From: Auxenochlorella pyrenoidosa
Lineage: Eukaryota > Chlorophyta > Trebouxiophyceae > Chlorellales > Chlorellaceae
Direction: 5' to 3'
DNA length: 15,464 nucleotides
Assembly (NCBI GenBank): GCA_001430745.1
Contig: KQ482018.1
Coordinates: forward strand, 1,066,981-1,082,444
A program made the position numbers and the translations under genes. Under the pieces are notes generated by a model. It made no database searches. It was not told the DNA's origin and worked only from the letters and a program-made list of their open reading frames with translations. Below, piece by piece: positions 1 through 9,946 of the stretch; positions within the stretch are counted from its first letter, which is position 1; every line of letters begins with the position of its first letter.

Positions 1-188
1 GGTTACATGCAAGCAGGGCGGTCCTGTCGGACAGGCCCAGGTGGGGGCCCTAAGTGCGGCGGCTGCCTGGCTACTTGCTCGGACGTCTGCCCGAGAATGC
101 CTGCAGCAAGCTGCCAGGCCACCAGCACCGCCTGCCAGAACAAGAGGTCCAGGACGGCAGTGCCAGTTGGCCAGCCCTGCTGCCTCAC

Positions 189-2026
189 CATGTCCACAGG
201 CGCCGTCACGGTCGTGGTCACGAGCCCCGCCAGCGCGCTCACTGCAGCGCAAAAGTGGCGGCGCCAGCTCTCTGGCAGTCCAGCACAGCACTGACCACGT
301 CCTGCTGCCTCGCACATGCCACTGCGGCCGGCCAAAGCAGGCATGGGTGCAGCCATGCCGCGCACGACGGGGCAAGGCCGCCATAGGCTCGCCAGGTCAG
401 CGCTGCGCTGCCTGCATGCCAGCACCCGTGCCGCGCCCCACCTGTGAAGTGCGTCTGCAGGTTGTCCTCCCAGCCGCAGCCACGCACGAAGAACAGCTTG
501 AGCTCGTCGTACGTTGCGCACTGCGCCGCCGTCAGCAGCGCCGCGCGCGCCTGCAGTGGGGGGAAGGCGCGAGCCCGCCACTTAAGCCAGGGGTGCCTCC
601 TGGGGGAGCGGCTGCTAACAATCGAGCAACCAGCCAAAGAGGCCAACAAGGAGCACGGCAACGCTTGAAAAGAAATGGAACGTGAGCGGTGTTTGGCAGC
701 TGCGCGGCGCAGAGCGTCCGTGGCGCAGAGCGCCTGCGAAGCTGCCAGACTGGGGCTCACGTCGGGCGCAGCTGCCCGGCGCAGCTGCCCGGCGCACCAG
801 CCTTGGACCTGCAGCCCCGCCCGTCCCCTGCTTCCCGGCCCTGCCTGCCCTGGTCAGCCAGCCAGCTCACCATGCTGGGCGTGGTGCCCACCCACAGGCC
901 CCGCACGCCCTCCTGCCGCACGATGCGCGCCAGCACGGCAAAGGGCCCCCCAGAGGCGCCGCCGCCCTTCTGCATGTGCGTCTTAACCAGGTCTGTGGGG
1001 TTTGAGATGCCCGCCGCCAGCGCGCCGGCCAGCATGCCGGCCGCCACCTTGGACGCCAGCCCTCCCTGCCTGCCCTCGGCCCCCAGCAGCGACTTCATGG
1101 GCGTGTAGAGTCCGATGCGCAGGCCTGGAGGCGGGGGCAGGGGACGGGCGGGCAGGGTTTGGGAGAAGGGAACGGCACGGTAGTGCACGCGGTGCCCAGC
1201 CAGGACGCTGCACAGGGCTCGGCCTTGAGGAAGGGCAGGGAAGCAGGGTGTGCGTGCAGACGGGCTGCTGCAGAACTGGGAACGCTCGCCAACAAGTGGG
1301 CGCGCAGCGATGCATCTCGCCTGCATGCTGCGGGTGCTCACAGGGTTTGGCGAGGTACGCACGCCACACACAGGGCAGCCCCATGCAGGACAGCAGCAGG
1401 CAGTCAAAAAGCCGCATCCAAGCGGGCACTGCACACCATTGCGGGCATGGTTTCCTGTTGCGCCCTACCAGTGCCGCACACTCATGCCAATTGGCACCAT
1501 CAATCTGCAGCTACAACGCAGCCACAAGCACACCTCCGTACAGCACGCCGCGTGCCACTGCGGGTGTGATCCCCTTCTGCAGCGCCAGCAGGCCCTCGCC
1601 GCGAACCACGTGCCAGCATGTGGCCGCCAGGTTGCGCGCCTGGGGCCCCGCCAGCTGCTGCCGCACCTTGATCACGTCCACCCAGTTGGTTAGAACCACG
1701 CCTGCCGCAGGAAACGTAGGGAGGCAGGCGTAGCAAGGTCGGTTGCGGAGGCTGAGCGGGCGGTGCCGTGGGACGCGCAGCCGTGCCGGAGCTGAAGCAC
1801 GCAGAAGACGCAAAACAAGCTGCTGCTGCGCCCGTCGGTGCGCAATGTCCAGCCTGCAGCGTGAAGGTGGCCCACAGCTCTAGCAGACCTTGTGCGGGCG
1901 CCTCGCACCTGTCGCCACGCTGACGCCACTGGCAGCGAAGTTGGCCACAACCGGGTTGGCCTCCACCCAGCTATGTCGCTGCTTCTGCGGGACCCCCTCC
2001 TCAATGCTCATCGCCCCCTGCTGCAT
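189..2026 (-). CDS. Mitochondrial carrier (SLC25/UCP-DIC-like) protein, 3' end missing
   Basis: This is a multi-pass transporter of the mitochondrial carrier family, which exchanges metabolites or protons across the inner membrane; its substrate cannot be read here. Exons on the minus strand are 2026-1909, 1701-1534, 1124-871, 550-442 and 241-189, with GT-AG introns and matching phases, giving 234 residues. Repeat 1 has a signature variant TNWVDVIK (residues 44-51), repeat 2 has SNPTDLVK (136-143), and repeat 3 begins its signature TAPVDM (229-234) just before a donor at 188-187. The segments YGGLRIGLYTPMK (94-106) and RAALLTAAQ (182-190) recall the uncoupling protein/dicarboxylate carrier branch. 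Family members have about 300 residues, so roughly 65 are missing and probably lie in exons beyond base 1. The ATG at 2026 is the upstream of two in-frame ATGs in exon 1. The gene is head-to-head with the RING gene. The family is sure; the subfamily is inferred. Confidence 0.9.
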
Positions 2027-2385
2027 GTGGCTGACTGGGAGCGCCGCCGCAACCAACCAGAAGGACCAGGGGCGGCGGGGCGCTGCAAGGGACGATCGTA
2101 CAGACTTGAATGAATGCAGGAGCGTAGTGAAAGAAATTCAACAAACCGCCAGAGTCAGAGTGCGAGGATGCGCTGGCAGCGTGAGGTCACTCTGCCTCAC
2201 CCTCCTTTGGCGGCCCTCTGGCACTGGGTCACAGTCGCAGCATTTAATTGTCACATTGCGAATCCCGCACCTGCTCGCGTTCGCTCTCCATAGCCGCCCA
2301 GAGCGGAGAACGCGTTCTTGGCGCCTTTTCTGTCCTCAGGCCCCCCTCGACAGTGACCTGTGCATATCCTAGGACAGTTGACAGC
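2027..2385. promoter_or_regulatory. Divergent intergenic region between carrier and RING genes
   Basis: These 359 bases separate the start codons of two oppositely oriented genes, so both 5' leaders and promoters must lie here unless upstream non-coding exons exist. No convincing TATA box is visible. An inverted repeat GTGAGG-8 nt-CCTCAC lies at 2181-2200. The stretch 2090-2260 is more AT-rich than its surroundings, as expected for a promoter core. Regulatory function is inferred from position only. Confidence 0.5.
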
Positions 2386-3728
2386 ATGTGGCAGCCACCA
2401 GGGGAGCAGAACGCAGGAGGCTCCCTGGCGTCCGGCTTGCTGCAGTGCCTGGACTGCCTCGCTCGCTGCCTGTGCTGTCTGGGACCAGAAAACCATGACA
2501 GGTAAGGTGCAACCCGCGTTCCTGCCCTCTGTGCACCGCGGTGTCGCCTCTTCCGCTGGCGGCGCCTTATGCCGCCTGGCTCTACCCCCAGCGCCTTGCC
2601 CGACTTCCCTCGCTGCTGCGCTGCTTGCGACCTGCAGAGAAGGCGGCCAGCGGCTGCTGAGCACACAGGGCGAGCACATGGCGATCGAGGCGTCTGCCTC
2701 GCCGCCGCCACGGCTGCCGTCTGCCAGCGAGCACCGCCCGCTGCTCAAAGGCCAGACGCCTTCCAGCAGCTCGCAGCCAGCATCGTCGCCGCCCATGCCG
2801 CAGCCGTTTTTCCCGCCGCTGCCGCGGCCAAAGCACCGGCGCGGCGGCAGCGGCAGCGGCAGCAGCCCCGAGGGCGGCTCTCCAAAGGCGGCGGCAGCGG
2901 CTGCGGGCGGCAAGCACCGCAAGGGCAGCAAGCAGGACTTGGGGGAGGAGGAGGAGGACATCTGCCCCACCTGCCTGGACCCCTACACAGGTGGGTGCTG
3001 GCAGCTGGGCGCAACGCAGCAACGCCTGCTTCGGCCACCAGCGGGTGCAGGCACGGCAGCCGCCGAAAAAGTGGCCGCTCGCCAGCTTGTTGCTGGTAGT
3101 GCGCCGGCACAATTTTTTCGCGCGGCCGGTCGCACTGCTCCATACCCCGTGCACGCATGCTGGTGGCAGCCCTGGAACCCTTGCGACCTATCCACAGCGA
3201 TCTGCCCGCATGCCTGCCTGTCTCTCTACTCGTCGATGCATGCGCTCACAGCACCTGCCACGCTGCGGCGCGCCCGCCCCCGCCCTTGCCGCCTGCAGAG
3301 GACAACCCAAAGGTGCTCACCCGCTGCGGCCACGCCTTCCACCTGCCCTGCCTGTACGAATGGCTGGAGCGCTCGGAGACGTGCCCGGTAGGGGCGGGCT
3401 GGCGCCGGGAGGGGGCCCGTGCTGCGGCGAGGCTGGAGGGAACGGCAGCTGGGCAGGCGCAGGCTGGAATCCGCGTGATTAATGCTTGCCTTTCACAAGC
3501 AGCCTGCTTCTGTGGGGGGAAAACGACAGCGCGCGCCTGTGGACGGCCAGACTTCCAGGCTGCTTGCTCGAGGCCCGTTCGCAGTGTGGCATGCAGCTCC
3601 CTACCACCACCGCTTGCGCCTGCTCCCAATACCAGCCTGCGCGGCTGTTCATCGCCCCGCCTTACCCCGTCCCATTCATTTTGCTGCAGGTCTGCGAGCG
3701 GCCCATGCAGTTTGAAGAGATAATGTAG
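2386..3728 (+). CDS. RING-H2 zinc finger E3 ubiquitin ligase, 198 aa
   Basis: A likely RING-type ubiquitin ligase, which recruits an E2 enzyme to ubiquitylate target proteins. Exons are 2386-2501, 2638-2990, 3299-3387 and 3690-3728, all with GT-AG introns and consistent phases, ending in TAG. The C-terminus is a complete RING-H2 finger: C148-x2-C151-x14-C166-x1-H168-x2-H171-x2-C174-x10-C185-x2-C188, followed by only ten residues. Exon borders cut the finger after C151 and again between C185 and C188. The layout (short N-terminus, disordered middle, C-terminal RING with WLERSETCPVC) resembles the plant RHB1A/At3g02290-type ligases. Residues 21-31 hold five cysteines (C21, C24, C28, C30, C31) in a Leu-rich stretch, a possible S-acylation or membrane-anchoring patch. 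Residues about 50-145 are Ser/Pro/Gly-rich with an acidic EEEE just before the RING. The substrate is unknown. The ATG at 2386 is the first in this frame. Confidence 0.92.
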
Positions 3729-4562
3729 AGCTGGCGGATGGTTCACCCGGCCTGTGGTCGTGCAACAGTGCAGGCTGGCAGGCAGCCATGCTCTGCCGCC
3801 GATCCGCAGCGAACTAACAGAGCCTCTTGGTAGCTGTGTCCCTTGTAGCAGTATGCACAATGTGGAATACCACAAACAGTTGGTGGGGCCTCTGGCCCCC
3901 CAATGCCCCTCCCTTCAGTCTGCGCCCAACTCACAAGTGCCCGGTCTGAGCTTCCTGTCCCGCTTGTTCATCTCTGTGCCGCCCCTTGTGCTACAGCAGG
4001 GCTCAAGCCGCTCGCGCCCCACGCTGCTTGCCTACCTGCCCTTGTGCCTTCCCTCCCGCCTTCTTGGCCTGGACACAGTGTTGTACTGTACACTCCTTCT
4101 CTTACTTGTCTCTCTGGCTTCGCCTCGATATCAGGGCAGCCGTGCAGCCACGGCCCATGCACGCGCTGTGCCGCTTGTATACCCAACAGCCTGCATGCAT
4201 CCTCCCCCTCCCTCGCGCCTACTGACCCCTTGTTTGCAATCCCTTCTACTGCCGCCTCCCCGCCCCTGCTCTCCCGGTAGCGCTGTAACACCAGTTGACG
4301 AATGGTCAGCACGGGATGGCCTGGTCGCTCATCCAGCAATGAACATGCGCAATGCACGTGCACTCGCCTCTGCCCCTCTGCTGCCCGGCCTCGTCCCTCT
4401 GGCGGCTTATATGGTAAGCCAAAGCAGGGGTGTCCCTTTGCGGCTGCTCCACTGCCACTGTGCAGGTGCGCGGGTGGCCGATTTGCATGTTCGATGAAAT
4501 CAAACAAGACAGGAGCTTCTTCGGTGCTGGCGCTGCCTGGCGCCTGCCCCGCGGCAGCGGCC
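3729..4562. other. Convergent 3' region between RING and RRM genes
   Basis: This stretch of 834 bases lies between the stop codons of two converging genes and shows no supported coding exon. It is pyrimidine-rich on the plus strand. It should hold the 3' UTR of the RING gene from the left and that of the RRM gene from the right. The open frames here have no recognisable domain and no plausible splice partners. Confidence 0.6.
4284..4288 (+). terminator. TGTAA polyadenylation signal candidate for the RING gene
   Basis: The pentamer TGTAA is the usual polyadenylation signal of green algae. It occurs here on the plus strand about 555 bases after the RING gene stop, which fits the long 3' UTRs common in chlorophytes. 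A five-base match can occur by chance, so cDNA ends are needed to confirm it. Confidence 0.4.
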
Positions 4563-6878
4563 TCACTGCAGCACGCGCAGGCGCACCTGGTTGTTGCCGC
4601 AGAAGCTGCCCTGCCGGTCGCGCACTGCGCGCCGCGCCTCCAGCGGGCTCGCAAACCGAACAATGGCCAGCTCGTTGGCACCGCCGCTGCCGGCGCCGCC
4701 GCGCCGCCCCCGCGCCTGCAGCGGGGAGGAGGCAGCGCCGCGTCTGTGTGCGCACAGAGTGCCATGCAGCGCGCTGCCACGTTGTGGTGGTTCCCAGGGA
4801 CCCAGACCAGAGTACGATTAGCTCTTGCTGGACTCTTCTTGGGGGATCCGCGAGCGACGCCCCCACGCCTCAGGCGCTTTTGCCAAAGCTTCTGCACGCA
4901 TTCCGCTCATGCGCTGCCCCCGCTGACAGCAAGCCCCGCTGCACTGTTGTGCTTGCCGCCACTCGGCATTGCTCGGGTCAAGGGGGGGAGAAGAGGGGGG
5001 GAGCCCACCTCCGGCTCGCTCTTCAGCAGGGAGATGGTCTTGGCATGCAGGTCGTAGCCTTGAAAGAATCGCAGCACATCCTCTGCGGCAGCACAGGGAC
5101 AGGGTGCGGCCCACCGGGCAGGTCAGCGCGAGGCTGGGCAGCGGATGCAGCGGCACCGCAGCGCCTGGGGTTGCGACATCAGCAGCCTTCAGGGAGCTAG
5201 GTGACAGAATCGGCAGGCTTAAATGGGCTAGTTGCGGTTGAGGCAGGGATGGCGGGGCCTGTGGGCTCCCAGGCAGTACAACCCGTGGGCCGCCCTGATC
5301 ATGCTTGGGGTCCACATGGCAGGAAGGCAGCGCAGCATAGCAGGCCGCCCGCCAGCGTGGTGCCTGCGCGTCTGGCAGCCAGGGATCGCAGTGCCCCATC
5401 ACCTGATGTGCAGGTGGCGGCCAGGTTGGAGACCAGCACGTAGCGGCCGCGGCTGGACATGGCCAGCGGGTTGTAGATGCCCACTGAGAACTCGTGGGGC
5501 GTGGCCTTGCGCATCAGCAGGCGCCGCGTGCCCTGCACGCACGCGGGCGCGGCGGGCGGCGTCGGCGCAGGCACGGCGGCCGGCGCTCCCAGGCGGGGAG
5601 CAGCCAGGCTTATGCCTCGGCGTCGCGGTGGAGGGCCTGCGGGGTCGCCCTGGCCGTGCCCCCTGCTGCTTGCGCCCCCCCAGCCTCGCTGAACCGGCCC
5701 CCCTGGTCGACCCACTGCATGTGCCAGCTCGTGAGTCCTCCAGGGCCGTTGGCAGCCGCCTCAAGGTAACCCCCCCCCCCCCCCCCCCCCCGCCGCCCCA
5801 GCGCATATCGCACCAGGTAGGCCATGTGCCGGCTCATTGCGCGCTCCCTGTCGGCGCGGCTCGCAAAGTTGAGCCAGAAGCGCTGCACCTCAAAGTGCCG
5901 CCACGAGTACTCGGGCCTGCAGTGGCAGGGTGGAAGGTGACAACCGCGTTGAGGGGTGAGCACTGGACTGCTGCAAACAGATGCGAGGGGCGAGGCAGAG
6001 ACGTGGCGCCTTGCTGTGCAGGCAAGGGCAGGAGAACCCCACAGCCCTGCCCTCTCCCTCTGGCCCTGCAAATGGGCGTACCGGATCTCATCCTCTGAGA
6101 GGTTGTAGCCGTCGAAGAAGGCGGCAATGTCCTGGCGCAGCACCTCCGGGCCGATGTTGTAGCAGTAGGCGGGGTGCATGGGCTGCTGCTTCTGCGAGGG
6201 CTTGGCGGCGACGCGCATGTAGCTGCAGGCGTGGTGGTGAGGGGTGTGGGTGGGTGGGAGGGTGAGTGGTGGTGGTGTGTGTGGCGGGGGGGGGGGAGGG
6301 GGGCCATGGGGTGATGCTGACCATCAGCACGCAAAGCGCAGCTCCTGGAACGCACCACAACGAGCGTCGTTGCAGCATGGCTGTGCCTATGCAGGCTGGT
6401 GGCTGCAGGTGCCCGAGCACAGCGGCAGGCGGCATGCACGGGTGCTGGCTTAGACTCACGGCTGCGCCTCCAGCTTGGTCTCCTCTCGATCGATGATGTT
6501 GCCACGGAATCCCTCGTATCCGTCATAGCCTGGCCCTGGCTGCCGCCGCGGTGGCGGCATTGGCTTGCTGTCGCTCTGGTGCTGCTGCCGCCGGCGGGGG
6601 TGCCTATCGTTGCTGCCGCCTTCTCGCCGCTGCTGCCGCTGCGGCTGCACTGCTGAATGCTGTGCGGAGCTCCGGCCGGGCTCTGGCGCGTACATGTTGC
6701 TGCGGTAGACTTGCTCACCCCAGGCACGGTAGGACTCTGGCCGGGAGGGCCTGACCCTTGAATGGGGGGATCGAGACTCATCCCCCGCTTCTTGTAATGC
6801 CGCGATGCTGCTGCTGATCATGCGGGTGGCCGCTGGCAGGCCCTCCAGTGCCGTCACAGCTTTCGACAGTGAAAGCAT
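4563..6878 (-). CDS. RNA-binding protein with two RRM domains, 339 aa
   Basis: Predicted RNA-binding protein. Minus-strand exons are 6878-6460, 6222-6082, 5916-5814, 5532-5403, 5082-5009 and 4715-4563; all introns are GT-AG and phases join without error to a TGA. Residues 1-157 are mostly disordered, rich in Arg, Gln, Ser and Pro, after a mildly amphipathic first 30 residues. RRM1 (about 158-236) has the order beta1 AYCYNIG, a helix, a beta3 strand RFWLNFAS and a final TRRLLMRKA. RRM2 (about 251-339) has YVLVSNL as RNP2, LAIVRFAS as RNP1-like strand, and ends at the C-terminus; a Gly/Arg-rich loop (290-302) sits between its strands. The RNP1 motifs lack the usual KGFGFV pattern, so the RNA contacts may be atypical. 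No exact orthologue is recognised. Choosing the donor at 5813 joins AYL to GTRRLL and completes RRM1, which places the poly-C run in an intron. Confidence 0.88.
5770..5791 (-). repeat. 22-base homopolymer (C on plus, G on sense strand)
   Basis: An uninterrupted run of 22 C on the plus strand reads as G22 in the RRM gene transcript. It starts 22 bases after the donor dinucleotide of intron 3 (5813-5812). Runs of this type are unstable in length and can form G-quadruplexes. The frame stays open through it, which mimics a poly-glycine coding stretch, but the RRM fold argues that it is intronic. Confidence 0.85.
6234..6303 (-). repeat. G-rich low-complexity tract, pyrimidine tract of RRM gene intron 1
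   Basis: The plus strand is almost entirely G and T here (GGGTG and GGT repeats, then G11 and G6 blocks). On the transcribed sense strand it is a long C/A-rich stretch ending at the acceptor of intron 1 (AG at 6224-6223), so it probably serves as the polypyrimidine tract. Confidence 0.6.
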
Positions 6879-7136
6879 GACGGCTAACCCCTTCGGAGGT
6901 TGTTCAACCACACGTATGTGGCGATCGACAACGCGATGCTAGATCCCATCGACCAAAAGGTCACCCTCGGAAAGTCGTCCACAGCAGGGCGAAGCAGGAT
7001 TGCAAACTCCGCCTGCAACGGCGTTGCCTACCTGTTCGGCAGCATTACACATTGGTTGTGTCGCTTCTGAACCGCAATTGCTCACTCAGCGCTGACTTTC
7101 ATTTTCGTGCCGACTGCGGAACGGCCCCTTGTTTCG
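6879..7136. promoter_or_regulatory. Divergent promoter region between RRM and plastid membrane genes
   Basis: Only 258 bases separate the two start codons, the shortest of the three divergent gaps. It is less GC-rich than the flanking exons. Two possible elements are visible: an inverted repeat GACC-AAAA-GGTC at 6951-6962, and ATTGG (an inverted CCAAT box) at 7051-7055. No TATA box is clear. Both assignments are guesses based on motif and position. Confidence 0.5.
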
Positions 7137-9184
7137 ATGGCAGCGAAATCAGCAGTCTTCACATCGTGTATATGCTCTGTGAACAGCCGGAGGCATGCCT
7201 TGGCCTTGCAGCGGGCGCCGCCGCCGCTGCCAGCGCAGGCTTGCCGCCACGCAGGCCCGCAGCCAACACCAGGGATGATGTCAGAACCATGCAAGGCGTG
7301 GGCATCACACGGGCCATGGCGGCCTGAGGTGCATGGCAAGCGGCAGCAGGTATGCTGCCACAGCAGCAGCGGCGGGCGAGGCGGCGGCAGCGGAGGCGGC
7401 CCTCAGCTGGAGGGCCTTCAAAACTTGGAGCTGCTGATTGGCGACTGCCTCTGCCTTCTCTGCTTTGCGCTGTACAAGCAGGCAAGGGCCGCTGGCACAG
7501 GGTTCCTGCTACCTGTCAACTTGTCACCCATGCCTGCAATCCCAGCAGCCAGCAGGCTTTCCGACCTGCTCGTCAATGCTTGCATGCTGCTCGGCTCTGC
7601 GATAAGGTGTGCGCCTGCTTGTCAGCCTCCCACCTACCCCAACATGGCGGCTGCTCCTCCAGCCATGCCAGGAGTGTCTGCACCAGGACCCGCCCCCCCT
7701 CCTCCCCCCTTCGCAAAAGCAGATTACCGCCATCATTTTCCTGCCCAATTTCCCTGGCTGGCTGGCGCCCCTGGCCTTCAACCCCACGCGCTTCCTCGAG
7801 TTCTTCTCCTTTGCCGCCACCCTGCTGGGCACCTGGGTCGCCACGGGTGTGGGCCGCTGCCGCGCTGCACGCTCAGCGCTCGGCCAGGCCTGGCCGCGGC
7901 CGCCACAGCTCTGGCAGCAGCCTGGCTGGGGTGCAGGCTTGCCTGCGCCCCCCTGCAAGTCGCCTGCTGCCAACTCCTCCCTTGCTGTGCGGCTCCAAAA
8001 GGAGTCTGTCCCGGCTTATCCGACAGCTGCGCAACCCTTCACGCGGCCCCGCCCTCTCTGCAGGCCTGCTCACCGGGGGGTACCGATTTGCCGCCACCGC
8101 AGACCTGCAGGCAGCGCTCAGGTGCGCGGGGCGCGTGCCGCGTGCAGCCGGCTGCTTGGGCCTGCATCCACCCGGTCAGCCTGCTGTGCTTGGTGGGGGG
8201 CTCGGCTGCCTCCCCACTCGTGCATGCCAGCCCGGCAGGTGTCCTCAACCCCTGCCCAGCCCCCGACCCCTGCTGCCTGCCGTCCCTGCGACCACGCCCT
8301 CCCGCAGCCGCACCTGCCGCATGTGGCTCATCTGCATGCCCGTGGCGGCGGCCCAGCTGGTGCTGCTGACTGCGGCAGAGGATGCGGCGCTCGTGGGGGA
8401 CGAGGGCTTTGCCTCCGCGTTGCCCCTGGCGGCCAGCGGCCCTGGGGAGCCGTTTGTGACGGCGGCGGGGGTGCTGGGCCTCATGTGCGCTGCCGGGCGG
8501 GGGCTGGGGGTCTGAGGGGTTGATATCTGCGCAAGGTGACATGATTGCAGGCCAGGTGATTGGGAGCAACTTTGGCTGCTGCCTCCCTGCACCTGTGGCC
8601 GACCCCTGCGCTGGCTGGGAAAAGGCACACCGCCCACGGCACACTCTCTCCCAGCCAGCCGTGTGCCCCAGTCACCTGGTTGCTTCCCCTTCACGCCCCT
8701 GCCAGGTGCGTCTGGCGGGCTTTCTACGCGGCATACCTCGACATCTACTCTTTTGGCAAGCTGTCGGCCAACGCCCGCAGCCGCGAGCAGGACATGCGGC
8801 ACTTTGCCGACTCGCTGCGCGGCGCGATGCTGCTGTCGCTGGCGTGCTGCGCCGTGCTGCAGGTGGGCCGGGATGGCGCGCGACACGCGCTGCTGTGCTG
8901 CGCTGAGCTGCGCTGCGCTGAGCACCAGGCAGGCTGGGTGGCACGGACGGCGCGTCAGGGCATACACTTGGCACTACAAGCCCGCAGCTTGGCGCCCGCA
9001 GCCCCCTCCCGCAGGTTGCCTCCTGTGCCCGCCCCAGCCCAGCCTGGTTCACTGCCCCCCGCCCCCTTGGGCCGCACACCCCTGCCTGCAGCTGCTGGGA
9101 GGTCTGGTCGGGGAGGAGCAGCTGGAGCTCATGGCGTCGTCCCTGCTCGGGCAGGCACTTGCAGCAGGCGGTGGGCTCAACTGA
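7137..9184 (+). CDS. Putative chloroplast multi-pass membrane protein, unknown function, 317 aa
   Basis: I do not recognise a named family. Exons are 7137-7481, 7723-7846, 8064-8121, 8308-8484, 8706-8862 and 9092-9184, phase-consistent to a TGA. The first intron uses a GC donor (CAG|gcaagg); the other four are GT-AG. Residues 1-90 are rich in Ser, Ala, Arg and Cys with few acidic residues and look like a chloroplast transit peptide. Hydrophobic segments follow at about 98-122, 139-158, 182-199, 225-248 and 271-292, so four or five membrane spans are likely. Distinctive stretches include NFPGWLAPLAFNPTRF (124-139), the ATADLQAAL segment (167-175) and LPLAASGPGEPF (214-225), which look conserved rather than random. 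A thylakoid or envelope location is inferred. The start is the first ATG giving a transit-like leader. The gene converges with the acidic-tail gene. Confidence 0.8.
8893..8923 (+). repeat. Imperfect GCTGC-type direct repeats in an intron
   Basis: The decamer CTGCGCTGAG occurs at 8898-8907 and again at 8913-8922 within a GCTG-rich stretch in the last intron of the membrane protein gene. It is probably slippage-derived and without function. Confidence 0.5.
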
Positions 9185-9946
9185 GCCGCAGGCGCCAGGA
9201 GAAGAAACAACGTGAATGTGTCCTTTAATTCCCCAGTCCGATGTCCAATGCCAATTCACGCGGTTTCCCTGGCTCAGCCATTGGATCCCTCCAGTGCCTC
9301 CTGCACTTGTATTCCTATTCACAGCCGCGCTTGCCTGTCAGCACCCTTTCCAATTTTCAAGCACCCCATCCCCGCAGCTTGCTACCCTTGCCTGGCGGTT
9401 CTGCTCACATGCATGCAGCAGCACAAGAAATACTGTGGCGACAGCCGGGAGGAGGAAATTACTTGGGCCAAAGGAACGTCGAGGGAGGCGGGGGGAACGG
9501 AACAGATGGCAAGATCGGTCAGGCAGGTTGGTGTGGGTGGACAACAGGCACATCCCGGTCAGGTGGGCGCCCCGGAAGCAACAAAACGGCGGCAGTCAGC
9601 GGTCAGTGCAGGCATGCGGGGCGCAGGCGGCGCCCCCGCATGGTCAGGGATGGAGCTACATGAGTGGGATGCGCCGCAGAGGGTTGCGTTGGCAGAGTCG
9701 AGCAAAAGCAGGGGTGCAGTACATGCGCGCTGCGCTGGGTTGCGGAAACATTGGCGCAGCCTGGCGGGGCGGGCGCAGGGCAGGCCGCGCGAGGACAAGC
9801 AGCGGCAACGCCCGGCCAGGGCGCTGGGCTGCGCTGCGCTGCCTGGCGCTTGATGCGGGCACGGTGGCCTGGCCTGGCAGCGCATCTGCGGCGGCGGCAC
9901 GCGCCTGCGCAGCCAGCGCTGAGGTCATCATGGCGTCGCGCATGCG
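9185..9946. other. Convergent 3' region between membrane-protein and acidic-tail genes
   Basis: These 762 bases separate two converging stop codons and should hold both 3' UTRs. A plus-strand open frame runs across the right half and on into the antisense of the next gene, but it has no recognisable domain and follows the GC-rich third-position pattern of the gene opposite, so I leave it out. I see no TGTAA on the plus strand after 9184 in this stretch. Confidence 0.6.

Noticed and set aside
5610..5813. Coding poly-glycine stretch continuing the RRM exon
   Set aside because: The frame is open, but only splicing at 5813 into 5532 completes the last helix and strand of RRM1, and no good donor in the right phase exists after the run.
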